Below, piece by piece: positions 26,673-36,207 of a stretch of 64,000 nt of DNA (position 1 is its first letter; each line of letters starts with the position of its first letter). A program made the position numbers and the translations under genes. Origin of the DNA: Roseomonas aeriglobus (GTDB lineage Bacteria > Pseudomonadota > Alphaproteobacteria > Sphingomonadales > Sphingomonadaceae). Location of the stretch: the NCBI GenBank assembly GCA_016937575.1, contig JAFHKN010000002.1, positions 496,001-560,000 of the forward strand, given 5' to 3'. The notes under the pieces were generated by a model. It ran no database searches. It was given only the letters and a program-made list of their open reading frames with translations, and had not been told where the DNA came from.

Positions 26673-27677
26673 TCAGACAAGCAAACCAACGGCTTGCTGA
26701 GCCTTCTTTAGAGTCGGCTCGGCGATGGCCCGGGCCTTCTGGGCGCCCGAAGCCAGCGCCGACGCCACCGCAGGCTTGTCGTCGAGCAATTGCACCAGCC
26801 GATCGCGAATCGGCGCAAGCTTGGCGATCGCGAGATCGGCGAGCGCGGGCTTGAAGGCGCCGAAGCCCTGGCCGGCAAACTGGTCGAGGACGGTCTGGGG
26901 CGCCGTATCGGCCAAAGCGGCGTAGATGGTGACGAGGTTCTTCGCCTCGGCCCGTTCGGCCAGCGCATCGAAGCTGTCGGGCAACGGATCGGGGTCGGTC
27001 CGCGCCTTTTTGAACTTCTGGGCGATCAGGTCGTCCGAATCGATCAGGTTCACGCGGCTCATGTCGCTGGGGTCCGACTTGGACATTTTCGCAGCGCCGT
27101 CCCGCAAGCTCATGATCCGCGGTGCAGCCTTGGAAATGAGCGGTTCGGGCAGCGGGAAGAGCTCGACACCGAAGTCGGTGTTGAACTTCTCGGCGATGTC
27201 GCGGGTCAGCTCCAAGTGCTGCTTCTGGTCTTCGCCGACCGGCACGTGCGTCGCCTGGTACGCCAGGATGTCGGCGGCCTGGAGCACGGGATAGGTGAAC
27301 AGCCCGACGGAAGCGCCGTCGCGGTTCTTGCCGGCCTTGTCCTTCCACTGCGTCATCCGGTTCAGCCAGCCCATGCGGGCGGTGCCCTGCAGGATCCAGC
27401 ACAGCTCGCTATGCGCGGGCACGCGCGCCTGGTTGAACAGGATCGAGCGGTCGTCGATTCCGGCCGCCAGCAGCGTCGCCGCCATCTCCAGGGTCGTCGC
27501 GGTGCGCTCGGCCGGCGTGATGTTTCCGGTCAGCGAATGAAGGTCGGCCAGGAAGAACAGGCATTCCCCCCCCTGTTCAGTGACGGTGTCCTGCATCGCC
27601 ACCCACTGCTTGATCGCGCCCAGATAGTTGCCGAGGTGCAGGTTGCCGGTGGTCTGGATGCCGGAGAGGATACGCAT
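26673..27677 (-). CDS. trpS: Tryptophan-tRNA ligase
   Basis: A 334-aa class I synthetase: SGIQTTGNLHLGNYLGAIKQW (HIGH-type motif), a tryptophan pocket with VPVGEDQKQHLELTRDIAEKFN, and KMSKSDPSD (KMSKS). It charges tRNA-Trp. Its ATG lies 2 bp after the murJ stop on the same strand, so the two are probably co-transcribed. Confidence 0.96.
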   Translation of the reverse strand: MRILSGIQTTGNLHLGNYLGAIKQWVAMQDTVTEQGGECLFFLADLHSLTGNITPAERTATTLEMAATLLAAGIDDRSILFNQARVPAHSELCWILQGTARMGWLNRMTQWKDKAGKNRDGASVGLFTYPVLQAADILAYQATHVPVGEDQKQHLELTRDIAEKFNTDFGVELFPLPEPLISKAAPRIMSLRDGAAKMSKSDPSDMSRVNLIDSDDLIAQKFKKARTDPDPLPDSFDALAERAEAKNLVTIYAALADTAPQTVLDQFAGQGFGAFKPALADLAIAKLAPIRDRLVQLLDDKPAVASALASGAQKARAIAEPTLKKAQQAVGLLV

Positions 27678-27679
27678 GA

Positions 27680-29263
27680 TCAGTCCTTAGGGGCGGCGCT
27701 GGCGCGGCGCGCGGTCAGTTGCTTGAGGTCGGCCGGGCGATAGGCCCCGGTCGCGAAACAGGCCAGGGCGTAGATGACGCCGCCCGCGCCGACGAGCAGG
27801 GCGAGCCCGGCGAACCGCTGCCACAGGCTGCCGAGCAGCAGCGGGTCGAGCAGCCGCTGCCCAGCCCAGAGAGTCGCGCCCATCAGCACCGCCGCGACCA
27901 GCAGCCGCGGCACGCGGCGCTTCACCTGCGCATCGGCGATGAAATGCCCGCGCTTCGCCAGCGTGGCGTAGAGGAGCGCGAGATTGACGGTCGCCGAGAT
28001 CGCGGTCGCGAGCGGCGGGCCGACATGTTTGATCAGCGGGATGAGCGCGAGGTTGAGGATCAGGTTCACGCCGACCGAAATCGTCGCGAACCGCACCGGC
28101 GTCCTGGTGTCCTCGCGCGCGTAGAAACCCGGCGTCAACACCTTGATGAGGACATAGGCGGGCAGGCCGGCGGAGAAAGCCGACAGCGCCCAGGCGCAGC
28201 GTCGGGTGTCCTCGGCAGTGAACTGGCCGTGTTGGAACAGCCCGCGGACGATCGGCTCTGCGGCGATCATCAGCGCGGCGGTAGCGGGCAGGGTCAGGAA
28301 CAGCGCGAGTTCGATCCCGCGGTTCTGTGTCGCCATCGCTTCGGCCTCGCGGCCCGACGTCAGCAGGCGCGACACCGTCGGCAGCAGGATGGTGCCAAGA
28401 CCGATGCCGATCAGCCCGAGCGGCAACTGGTTCAGCCGGTCGGCGTAATAGATGTAGGAAATCGACCCTTCGTCGAGCAGGTAACCGGCAAGGGCGGTCG
28501 AGACGAGCAGATTGATCTGCACCGCGCCCGCGCCCGCCGCAGCGGGCAGGATCAGTTTCAGCAGCGCGCGGACCTCGGGATCGAGCCGAGGCGGACGAAG
28601 CTTGAGCGAAATGCCGGCGCGATGGCAGGCCCAGGCCAGCCAGGCGAGTTGAAGGATGCCGCCGACCGGCACCGCAACCGCCTGAGCCTGTGCGGTCTGA
28701 TAGGGGTCGCCGTGGAAGAACAGCAGCGCGGTCACCATCGCGATGTTCAGCAGGATCGGCGCGGCGGCGTTGACCCAGAATTTGTGCAGCGAATTCAGGA
28801 TGCCGCCCAGCAGCGAGGCGAGGCTGATCAGCATCAGATAGGGGATGGTGATCCGCGAGAGCGTGACGGCGAAGTCGAACTGTTCGGGGCTCGGGGCCTG
28901 GCGGGTGAAGCCGCCCGACAGCGCCCAGGTGATCGGCCAAGCCGCCGCCAGCATGGCGACCGTGAACAGCACCAGGATCGCGAACAGTACCGCCAATGCG
29001 CGTTCGGCAAAGGCGAGGGCCATGCCCATCTCACCGCCGCCCTCGCTCACCTTGCGGTTGAACATCGGGATGAACGCAGCCGAAAACGCGCCCTCGGCAA
29101 AGAAGGCGCGGAACATGTTGGGCAGGCGAAACGCGACCAGGAAGGCGTCGGAGGCGAAGCTCGCACCTACATAGGTCGCCTGGAGCGAGTCGCGCACCAG
29201 CGCCAGCACGCGGCTGGCGAGCGTCAGGCTGCCGATCGAGCCCAGGGCGCGGACGAGGTTCAT
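27680..29263 (-). CDS. murJ: Lipid II flippase MurJ (MviN)
   Basis: A 527-aa polytopic protein of the MOP exporter superfamily with about 14 membrane helices. Signature segments: SRVLALVRDSLQATYVGA, ADAF-like DAFLVAFRLPNMFRAFFAEGAFSAAFIP, and FYAREDTRTPVRFA. It flips lipid II for peptidoglycan synthesis. Located between secB and trpS on the minus strand. Confidence 0.94.
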   Translation of the reverse strand: MNLVRALGSIGSLTLASRVLALVRDSLQATYVGASFASDAFLVAFRLPNMFRAFFAEGAFSAAFIPMFNRKVSEGGGEMGMALAFAERALAVLFAILVLFTVAMLAAAWPITWALSGGFTRQAPSPEQFDFAVTLSRITIPYLMLISLASLLGGILNSLHKFWVNAAAPILLNIAMVTALLFFHGDPYQTAQAQAVAVPVGGILQLAWLAWACHRAGISLKLRPPRLDPEVRALLKLILPAAAGAGAVQINLLVSTALAGYLLDEGSISYIYYADRLNQLPLGLIGIGLGTILLPTVSRLLTSGREAEAMATQNRGIELALFLTLPATAALMIAAEPIVRGLFQHGQFTAEDTRRCAWALSAFSAGLPAYVLIKVLTPGFYAREDTRTPVRFATISVGVNLILNLALIPLIKHVGPPLATAISATVNLALLYATLAKRGHFIADAQVKRRVPRLLVAAVLMGATLWAGQRLLDPLLLGSLWQRFAGLALLVGAGGVIYALACFATGAYRPADLKQLTARRASAAPKD

Positions 29264-29320
29264 GGCAATATCAGCTCTCCCCCCGGTCGCTCGGCACGAT
29301 CGGGGGGTAGGGCAGAAAGC

Positions 29321-29830
29321 TTACGCCTGACCCGCTGGCTCGCCGGTCGCCAGCTGCTCCTGCTGCGCCAGCTGCTGCAGATAGAGCTGACCGAAGTCGA
29401 TCGGGTCGAGCATCAGCGGCGGGAAGCCGCCGTCGCGGACCGCATCGGCCACGACGCGGCGGGCGAAGGGGAACAGGATACGCGGCGCTTCGCCCAGCAG
29501 GAACGGCTGGACATGCTCGTCCGGAATGTTGCGCAGGCCGAACAGCCCGGCGTAGGTCAGGTCGACGACGAAGGCGACGGTGCCGTCGTCGGTTTCCGCC
29601 TTGGCGTCGATCTTCAGAATGACTTCGTGGACGTCCTCGCCGACCTGCGCCGCGCCGATGTTGAAGCCGATGTCGATCTTGGGCGCGCCGCCGGCCGACT
29701 GATAGATCGCCGGTGCGTTCGGATTCTCGAACGAGAAGTCCTTGATATACTGTGAAATAACGCCCGCGACGGGGGCGGTGTCGGCGCCATTGCTCATCGG
29801 TTCGCCGGCGGCGCTGAAATCTTCGGCCAT
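29321..29830 (-). CDS. secB: Protein-export chaperone SecB
   Basis: A 169-aa acidic protein with FISQYIKDFSFENPNAP-like start (VISQYIKDFSFENPNAPAIYQ), DIGFNIGAAQVGEDVHEVILKI, and LLGEAPRILFPFARRVVADAVRDGGFPPLMLDPIDF, the core SecB signature. It holds preproteins unfolded for SecA. The start at 29830 leaves a short acidic N-terminus. Divergent from the Tim44-like gene, another envelope-related function. Confidence 0.95.
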   Translation of the reverse strand: MAEDFSAAGEPMSNGADTAPVAGVISQYIKDFSFENPNAPAIYQSAGGAPKIDIGFNIGAAQVGEDVHEVILKIDAKAETDDGTVAFVVDLTYAGLFGLRNIPDEHVQPFLLGEAPRILFPFARRVVADAVRDGGFPPLMLDPIDFGQLYLQQLAQQEQLATGEPAGQA

Positions 29831-29991
29831 GTGCTTTAATCCCTGTTAGGCAACGCACGCGCGCTTGAGGCGTTGGCAGGGCGCGTGTGCGAAAAAATCG
29901 TGGCCGCGCCTAGCAGGGCAAGGCGGCGGTTTCAACGCTGCCGCGGTCCTGGTTTGAACTGCGGCGCGGCGAGGACTATGTAAGGCGTTCA

Positions 29992-30657
29992 GTGTTCGGA
30001 GGTCCGGTGTTAGTTTACGTCATCCTGCTCGCGATGGTTGCGGCGTTTCTGGCGCTCCGTCTCTATTCCGTGCTCGGCAAGCGCACGGGGCATGAGCAGC
30101 AACCGCTGCCGCGGGCGGCCGAGGATCGCCCGGTCGCGCAGGCCGTGCCGCGCACGATCGACTTGACGCCGGAGGTGCGCGAAAGCGGCCCGCGCGCGGT
30201 GGAGACGGGGGCCGAAGGGGGTCTGCGTCAGATCGTTCAGGCGGATTCGACCTTTGACGTCGCGCAGTTCATTGAGGGCGCCAAGGGTGCCTATCGTATG
30301 GTGCTCGAGGCGTTCTGGAAGGGCGACCGCGAGACGCTCGCCTTCCTGGTCGAAGACAATGTCCGCGCCGAATTCGAAGGAGCGATCGACGCGCGCGAAG
30401 CCGCGGGCGAGACGTTGGAAAATCGCCTGGTGTCGATCGAACGCGCCGCCATCACCGATGCGTCGGTGACGGGCAAGGTCGCACGGATCACCGTGCGCTT
30501 CGATGCCGACATCGCCGCGGTGACGCGCGACAAGGACGGCGTCGTGATCGCCGGATCGATGACCGATGCGGTCGAGACGCACGACGAATGGACCTTCGTC
30601 CGCGATCTCAAGTCGGGCGATCCGAATTGGAAGCTGGCGGATACCGACGAGGCGTAA
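29992..30657 (+). CDS. Tim44/TimA-like membrane-anchored protein
   Basis: A 221-aa protein: one N-terminal membrane segment (VLVYVILLAMVAAFLALRLYSVLG), the typical GKRTGHEQ next to it, a Pro/Arg-rich linker, then a Tim44-like domain (FDVAQFIEGAKGAYRMVLEAFWKGDRETLAFLVED, VRFDADIAAVTRDKDG, DEWTFVRDLKSGDPNWKLADT). Alphaproteobacterial homologues sit at the inner membrane and are linked to protein import/export. Start is GTG 29992 or GTG 30007; GGAGG at 29998 could serve the latter, though spacing is tight. Confidence 0.83.
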   Translation: MFGGPVLVYVILLAMVAAFLALRLYSVLGKRTGHEQQPLPRAAEDRPVAQAVPRTIDLTPEVRESGPRAVETGAEGGLRQIVQADSTFDVAQFIEGAKGAYRMVLEAFWKGDRETLAFLVEDNVRAEFEGAIDAREAAGETLENRLVSIERAAITDASVTGKVARITVRFDADIAAVTRDKDGVVIAGSMTDAVETHDEWTFVRDLKSGDPNWKLADTDEA

Positions 30658-30941
30658 GTGCAGCCTTGGTAGCGAGAATTGCGCGTTGGAGCCCTTCGTG
30701 CTGAATTTCTCGAGCACCCATCACGTAATATTTTGATGGGGCCCTGGCCGGAGCACCCCTCTTCTAGCCGCGCGTGAATTGCGGGTGTATCGCGGTACGG
30801 TGCGTCGACACGCTCGGCACGAACGGCATCTGGGGTGGTAGCTGGTATCGACAGCGTCGCTTCGCCGCGTTTCCCAACCCCGCTTCAATCCTTTATGGCG
30901 GCCGGGCGGTGGTCCGGCCGTGTCGCATTTCAGGGGGTTAC

Positions 30942-32249
30942 ATGAAGCGTCTGATCGTCGCAGGATTTGCGGCAGGCCTGTTGTCCGCCTGTTCGAACGC
31001 GATCGTGCCGGCCGCGCCCCAGCCGATCGGTGCCCGCCCGGCCGCGCCGCGACCGCAGGCGAGCTACCCCGCACCGCGCGAATCGACCGTGCCGGTGCGC
31101 CAGCCGACGCCGTCCACGCCGATGGCACCGATGCCCGGACAGCCGGTGCCCGCCGGTGTCACCACCGCCGCTGCCGCCGGCCTGGTCGCGGGGCCGCCGG
31201 TCGCATCGCTGCCGGTGCCGGCCGACGATGCCGCGGCGGCGCTGTCCGCCTTCCGGACCTCCTGCAATGCACTGATCCGGCGCACCGACGTGTCGGGGCT
31301 GACCCGTGGCGCCGACTGGCAGCCAGCGTGCGACGCCGCGCGCCAGGCGTCGGATCGCGACGCGCTCGCCTTCTTCGCGCGCTGGTTCGAAGCCGTGCAG
31401 ATCGCCGACGGCAAGGCGTTCGCCACCGGATATTATGAACCGGAGATCGCGGGGTCGCGTACCCGTGGCGGGCCGTATCAAACGCCGATCTATGCCAAGC
31501 CAAAGGACCTTGTCGAAGTCGATCTGGGCCAGTTCGCCGACGACCTGAAGGGCAAGCGCATTCGCGGTCGGGTCGATGGCCAGAAGTTCGTGCCGTATTA
31601 CGACCGCACCCAGATCGAGGAAGGGGCGCTTGCCGGCCGCGGGTTGGAACTTGCCTATGCCGCCGATCCGGTCGAATTCTTCTTCCTGCAGATCCAGGGA
31701 TCGGGCCGGTTGCGACTGCCCGACGGCGGGGTGATGCGGATCGGCTACGACAGCCAGAACGGGCGCGAATATACCGGCATCGGCGCACTGATGCGGCAGC
31801 GCGGGTTGCTGACGCCGGGGCAGGCGTCGATGCAGGGGCTGATGGGCTGGATCCGCAATAACGGCCAGGCCGGCGTCGACCTGATGCGCGAGAACAAGAG
31901 CTTCGTGTTCTTCCGCGAACTGACCGGGCCGGGACCGCTCGGTGCGATGGGCGTGCCGGTCGTCGGTGGCGCGAGCGTGGCGGCGGACCCCAAGTTCATT
32001 CCGCTGGGTGCCCCGGTCTTCCTGTCGATGGACCGCGCCGACGCCAATGGCCTGTGGATCGCGCAGGACACCGGCGGCGCGATCAAGGGTGCGAACCGCG
32101 TCGATACCTTCTGGGGCGCGGGCGATGCGGCGCGGGCCACCGCGGGGGGCATGGCCGCGCGGGGCACTGCCTTCCTGCTGCTGCCGACCGGCACGCTTGC
32201 GCGCCTGCAAGGGGGCATGCCGCGTGTCGAACCGGCGCCTCTCCCCTAG
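30942..32249 (+). CDS. mltA: Membrane-bound lytic murein transglycosylase A (lipoprotein)
   Basis: A 435-aa protein with a lipoprotein signal (MKRLIVAGFAAGLLSACSN; lipobox LSAC), a long Pro/Ala-rich tether to about residue 95, then the MltA domain (FATGYYEPEIAGSRTRGGPYQTPIYAKP, VEFFFLQIQGSGRL) and the 3D domain with the catalytic-type Asp (WIAQDTGGAIKGANRVDTFWG). It cleaves peptidoglycan to 1,6-anhydro-muropeptides from the outer membrane inner face. Start chosen at the lipoprotein signal. Confidence 0.94.
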   Translation: MKRLIVAGFAAGLLSACSNAIVPAAPQPIGARPAAPRPQASYPAPRESTVPVRQPTPSTPMAPMPGQPVPAGVTTAAAAGLVAGPPVASLPVPADDAAAALSAFRTSCNALIRRTDVSGLTRGADWQPACDAARQASDRDALAFFARWFEAVQIADGKAFATGYYEPEIAGSRTRGGPYQTPIYAKPKDLVEVDLGQFADDLKGKRIRGRVDGQKFVPYYDRTQIEEGALAGRGLELAYAADPVEFFFLQIQGSGRLRLPDGGVMRIGYDSQNGREYTGIGALMRQRGLLTPGQASMQGLMGWIRNNGQAGVDLMRENKSFVFFRELTGPGPLGAMGVPVVGGASVAADPKFIPLGAPVFLSMDRADANGLWIAQDTGGAIKGANRVDTFWGAGDAARATAGGMAARGTAFLLLPTGTLARLQGGMPRVEPAPLP

Positions 32250-32539
32250 GTGTGATGGCATGGTTGTGACCCACCGTGACGGAGCCGATTTCGGCTTTTG
32301 GACAGGAGCTAGGACGGAGCGGGGCGCCGCCCCCGTGACTGGCGAGGGACGGCCGGAACACCGCGCCAAGCACCGTTTTGCGGAAGCCCCACACCAGCGG
32401 CCAGAACCGGCCCGCGCCAAGGCGGATGGCCCGAACCGTCCGCCGAAGGCCGGCGCACCGCCGGCACAGGCCGCCAGCTTGCGCTGCGCGTCGCTCGTCG
32501 CCGACGAACGGTCGAGGGCAATTACGCCGGGTCAACACC

Positions 32540-33088
32540 ATGCCATTGCGCCCTGAAGAAGCTGCCCTCTGGCGCAAGGTCATGGCCAGCGTCCGGCCGC
32601 TTCCCGGGCGCGCGCCGTTAATGCTGAGTCCGCCGGTAACGTCTCCGGCCGCACCCCCGGCGATGACGCACCCGCAAAAGGTCCGCGCCCCTGCCGCGTC
32701 GCCTGTCGCCGCAGTCCGCAAGGCAGCGCCGAAGCCGATCGATGCCGCAACCCTCGACGCGTCGTGGGACCGTCGGCTGTCGCGCGGACTGGTGTCGCCG
32801 GACCGCTCGGTCGACCTCCACGGACTGGGCCTGCAGGGCGCCTATACCCTGCTGGACCAGACGCTGGACCGTGCCATCGCCGCCGGCGAGCGGGTCGTTC
32901 TGCTGGTGACCGGAAAGCCACCGCCGCGCGAGTCCGAGCGACCCCACGCCCGCGGGGCGATCCGCGCGGCGGTCGGCGACTGGCTGGCCGCGTCGCGCCA
33001 CGGCGACCGGATCGCGGCGGTGCGCGGCGCGCACCCGCGGCACGGCGGGAATGGTGCAATCTACATCATTCTTCGGCGGTCGCGGTAA
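32540..33088 (+). CDS. Smr-domain DNA nuclease-like protein
   Basis: A 182-aa protein with an N-terminal RPEEAALWRKVMASVRPL segment, a Pro/Ala linker and a C-terminal Smr domain (SVDLHGLGLQGAYTLLDQTLDRAIAAGERVVLLVTGK, VRGAHPRHGGNGAIYIIL), with the DLHG and H-x-x-x-GG-x-G-like motifs. Relatives (YdaL, YlbN/MutS2 tail) are nicking endonucleases. It lies 290 bp after mltA; the mltA-Smr order is common in alphaproteobacteria. The frame is open upstream, so the start at 32540 is the likely but not the only choice. Confidence 0.82.
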   Translation: MPLRPEEAALWRKVMASVRPLPGRAPLMLSPPVTSPAAPPAMTHPQKVRAPAASPVAAVRKAAPKPIDAATLDASWDRRLSRGLVSPDRSVDLHGLGLQGAYTLLDQTLDRAIAAGERVVLLVTGKPPPRESERPHARGAIRAAVGDWLAASRHGDRIAAVRGAHPRHGGNGAIYIILRRSR

Positions 33089-33170
33089 AGTTTCTTAACC
33101 TTCCTCGTTGATAGATGGAGCATTCGGAGGTGGCTGGTGCCCCCTCGCCGGGGGATCGTGCACATCTACG

Positions 33171-34850
33171 ATGGCCAGTTCGTCGCTCCTGAACCGCGCG
33201 GTGTTTTTCGCGATCTGTGCCGGAGCGATGGCGTTCGTGCTGACGCTGATCGCGACGGGTCACGGCCTGTTCGAGCTGGTCGGCCTCCAGCATGCCGCGA
33301 TCGCGGCAGCCATCTGCGCGCTGCTGTGCTGGGCCAGCGTCTATCGCAGCCTGCGGACGAGCGCCGGCGCGCTCGACGCCGCGATTACCCGCCTGGTCGC
33401 TGCCGCCAAGGGCGATCTGGAAAGCCCGGTGCCGGGTGCAGTCGTGATCCACGCGCCGCCACTGGCCGAAGCGATGACCGACCTGTTCCGCCAGCTTCAC
33501 GTCCAGATCGACGGCGTCCAGCAGCTCGCGCTGTTCGATCCGGTTACTGGTCTGCCCAATCGCATCCATTTCCGCCGGACGGTCGAACGTCAGCTGACCG
33601 AGCTGCCGGTCGATGCGCATGCGGCGATGTTCTTCATCGATCTCGACCGGTTCAAGCGGGTCAACGACACGTTGGGCCATGCGATCGGCGACCATCTGCT
33701 CGCCATGGTCGCCAACCGCCTGCGTGCGGTGGTCGAGCGGTTCACTCCCGAAGGCGACGCGCTGCGACCGCTCATCGGCCGGTTGGCAGGCGACGAATTC
33801 ACGATCTTCTTCCCTAGGCTGGCGCGGCCGGGTGATGCCGATCGCATCGCGCGCGGGGTGCTGTTCGCACTCAGCGAGTCGTTCGATCTCGCCAATCAGG
33901 ACGTCGTTATCGGGGCCTCGATCGGCATCGCGCTGCGGCCCGAACATGGCGAGACGCTGACCGACCTGATGCGCGCTGCCGACACCGCCATGTACCACGC
34001 CAAGGGCACGGGGCGCGGGCGGGCCGAGCAATTTTCCGATCGACTGGCGCTGGAGCTGGCCGAACGAGCGCAGCTCGAAGCCGATCTGCGCGACGCGCTG
34101 GACCAGGAGCAGTTCGGCCTCGTCTTCCAGCCGCAAATCGGGCTCAGCGACCGCCGTGTCGTCGCGGCGGAGGCCCTGCTGCGCTGGCGCCACCCATCGG
34201 GTGAGGAACGACTGCCCGGCGCCTTCCTGCACCGTGCGGAGGAAAGCGGACTGATCGTCGAGATCGGCGAATGGGTGATCGCGTCGGTCGCCGCGACCAT
34301 CCGGCGTTGGGGGGCGATCGGGGTCGATCACCGACTGGCAGTCAACGTCAGCCAGCGCGAACTCGATCACGCCCAATTCTTCCGTCGGCTGCGCGATGCG
34401 ATGCTGTCCGCCGGCGCGCCCGCGTCGCTGCTGGAACTCGAAATCACCGAGACCATGGCAATGCATTGTTCGGAAGAAGTGATCGAGGCGATCGCGGCGC
34501 TTCGGGCGGACGGGGCAACGATCGCGATCGACGATTTCGGGACCGGCTATTCCAACCTCGGCCGCCTGCGCACCTTGCCGATCGACCGCATCAAGCTCGA
34601 CCGCAGCGTCATCGCGACGGTGACTGAAAGCCAGGAGGCATTGGCGGTCGTCCAGTCGCTCGTCGGGCTGATCCACGGGCTGGGGCTGGAAGCGGTCGCG
34701 GAGGGTGTCGAGCGCGCCGATCAGGCCGAAGTGCTGCGCATCATCGGCTGTGACGTGATCCAGGGCTATGCGGTCGCCGAGCCGATGCCAGAGCGCGCGT
34801 TTCTGGCGTGGTCGCAGGGCGAAGGCGAGCGGTTGCGGCTACGGGCGTAA
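33171..34850 (+). CDS. GGDEF-EAL cyclic-di-GMP enzyme, membrane-anchored
   Basis: A 559-aa protein: two N-terminal membrane helices (about 8-28 and 37-52), a GGDEF domain (FDPVTGLPNRIHF, FIDLDRFKRVNDTLGHAIGD, signature RLAGDEFTIFF), then an EAL domain (AAEALLRWRHP, LELEITETMAM, IDDFGTGYSNLGRLRTLPIDRIKLDRS). The cyclase signature is AGDEF rather than GGDEF; the EAL catalytic residues look intact. It is most likely a phosphodiesterase, perhaps with a regulatory or weakly active GGDEF part. Confidence 0.91.
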   Translation: MASSSLLNRAVFFAICAGAMAFVLTLIATGHGLFELVGLQHAAIAAAICALLCWASVYRSLRTSAGALDAAITRLVAAAKGDLESPVPGAVVIHAPPLAEAMTDLFRQLHVQIDGVQQLALFDPVTGLPNRIHFRRTVERQLTELPVDAHAAMFFIDLDRFKRVNDTLGHAIGDHLLAMVANRLRAVVERFTPEGDALRPLIGRLAGDEFTIFFPRLARPGDADRIARGVLFALSESFDLANQDVVIGASIGIALRPEHGETLTDLMRAADTAMYHAKGTGRGRAEQFSDRLALELAERAQLEADLRDALDQEQFGLVFQPQIGLSDRRVVAAEALLRWRHPSGEERLPGAFLHRAEESGLIVEIGEWVIASVAATIRRWGAIGVDHRLAVNVSQRELDHAQFFRRLRDAMLSAGAPASLLELEITETMAMHCSEEVIEAIAALRADGATIAIDDFGTGYSNLGRLRTLPIDRIKLDRSVIATVTESQEALAVVQSLVGLIHGLGLEAVAEGVERADQAEVLRIIGCDVIQGYAVAEPMPERAFLAWSQGEGERLRLRA

Positions 34851-34873
34851 CCTACGGCCCGCCTCCTACCACT

Positions 34874-34967
34874 GTCATTCCCGCGAAGGCGGGAATCAAT
34901 TCTGGCTGACCGATGTGAGTCTCAAAAACTTCAGCGACTATTGATCCCCGCCTACGGGGGGATGACG
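34874..34967. repeat. Intergenic palindromic repeat, family A copy 2
   Basis: About 94 bp with arms GTCATTCCCGCGAAGGCGGG and CCCCGCCTACGGGGGGATGAC, and the inner words ATTCTGGCTG, GTGAGTCTCA and TTCAGCGACTATTGAT. It is between the convergent ends of the GGDEF-EAL gene and dapE, where it could act as a bidirectional 3' structure. Confidence 0.75.
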
Positions 34968-34976
34968 TGAATGGGC

Positions 34977-36095
34977 TTAGGCTAGCGCCGCCCCCAGGAA
35001 CCGGCGATACACGCGCTCCAGCGCGCGAAGGTCGTCGACCGCAACCGCCTCGTCCAGCTTGTGCATCGTCGCATTGAGCAGGCCGAATTCGACCGTCGGG
35101 CACAGCCGCGACAGGAAGCGCGCGTCGCTCGTTCCCCCGGTGGTCGACAGATCTGCCGTCACACCCAGCTCGTGGCGGATCGCGTCGGCGACGAGGGTCG
35201 AGAGCGCGCCCGGCTCGGTCAGGAACGCCTCGCCAGACACGATCGCCCGGCACGTCGCCCCGGGGGCGTGTTCGGCGACAAGTCCGGCAATGCGGTCCGC
35301 CAGGCTTTGGCCTGTGTGCAGGTCGTTGAACCGGATGCTGATCCGCGCCTGCGCCGCCGCAGGAATGACGTTGGTCGCGGGATTGCCGACAGTGATATCG
35401 GTGATCTCGATATTCGACGGCTGGAACCAGTCGGTACCCTCGTCGAGTACCACCGCATCGATCGCCGCCAGCGCGGCCACCAGCCGCGGGCAGGGATTGT
35501 CGGCCAGATGGGGATAGGCGACATGGCCCTGGCGGCCGGGCACCTCGATCCAGATGTTGACCGACCCGCGCCGCCCGATCTTGATCGTGTCGCCGAGGCG
35601 GTGGGCGGAGGTGGGCTCGCCGACCAGGCACAGGTCGGGGCGTAGGTCGCGCGCGGCCATCCGGTCGATCAGCGCGCGGGTACCGTGGACGGCGGGGCCT
35701 TCCTCGTCGCCGGTGATGATCAGGCTGACGGTACCGCGTTTCGGCAGATCGGTGCAGGCCGCGACGAAGGCTGCGACCGCGCCTTTCATGTCGACGGCGC
35801 CGCGACCGTAAAGCAGGTCGCCGCGAACCGCGCCGACGAAGGGATCGTCGGTCCAGCCGGGGCCGGGGGGCACCACGTCGACATGGCCGGCGAAGGCGAT
35901 GTGCGGGCCATCACCGGCGCGGACGGCGAGCAGGTTCTCGACCGGCCCGTCCGGCGCCTCGCCGACGGTGAAGCGGTCGACGTCGAAGCCCAGAGGGACC
36001 AGCGCCGCCTCGAGCACGTCGAACACCGCGCCGCGCGCGGGGGTGACGCTTTCGCAGTCGATCAGTGCCTTTGCGAGGGTCAGGACATCGGACAT
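34977..36095 (-). CDS. dapE: Succinyl-diaminopimelate desuccinylase
   Basis: A 372-aa M20 metallohydrolase: AFAGHVDVVPPGPGW (first zinc His/Asp), YGRGAVDMKGAVAAFVAA (bridging Asp), ITGDEEGPAVHGT (catalytic Glu), and TSDARFLSRLCPTVEFGL near the C-terminus are DapE-specific. It releases LL-diaminopimelate in lysine and peptidoglycan synthesis. The start at 36095 gives MSDVLTLAKALIDCESVTP. Confidence 0.94.
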   Translation of the reverse strand: MSDVLTLAKALIDCESVTPARGAVFDVLEAALVPLGFDVDRFTVGEAPDGPVENLLAVRAGDGPHIAFAGHVDVVPPGPGWTDDPFVGAVRGDLLYGRGAVDMKGAVAAFVAACTDLPKRGTVSLIITGDEEGPAVHGTRALIDRMAARDLRPDLCLVGEPTSAHRLGDTIKIGRRGSVNIWIEVPGRQGHVAYPHLADNPCPRLVAALAAIDAVVLDEGTDWFQPSNIEITDITVGNPATNVIPAAAQARISIRFNDLHTGQSLADRIAGLVAEHAPGATCRAIVSGEAFLTEPGALSTLVADAIRHELGVTADLSTTGGTSDARFLSRLCPTVEFGLLNATMHKLDEAVAVDDLRALERVYRRFLGAALA

Positions 36096-36207
36096 CGCGC
36101 CCGCATGGCCCACGCCGAATGGTTAGTCCACCGTTCGTGCCGAGCCTGTCGACGCACAGGGGCGGAGCACGGTCGTCGGCATTCTCAGCTCGAACGGAGG
36201 AATGGCG

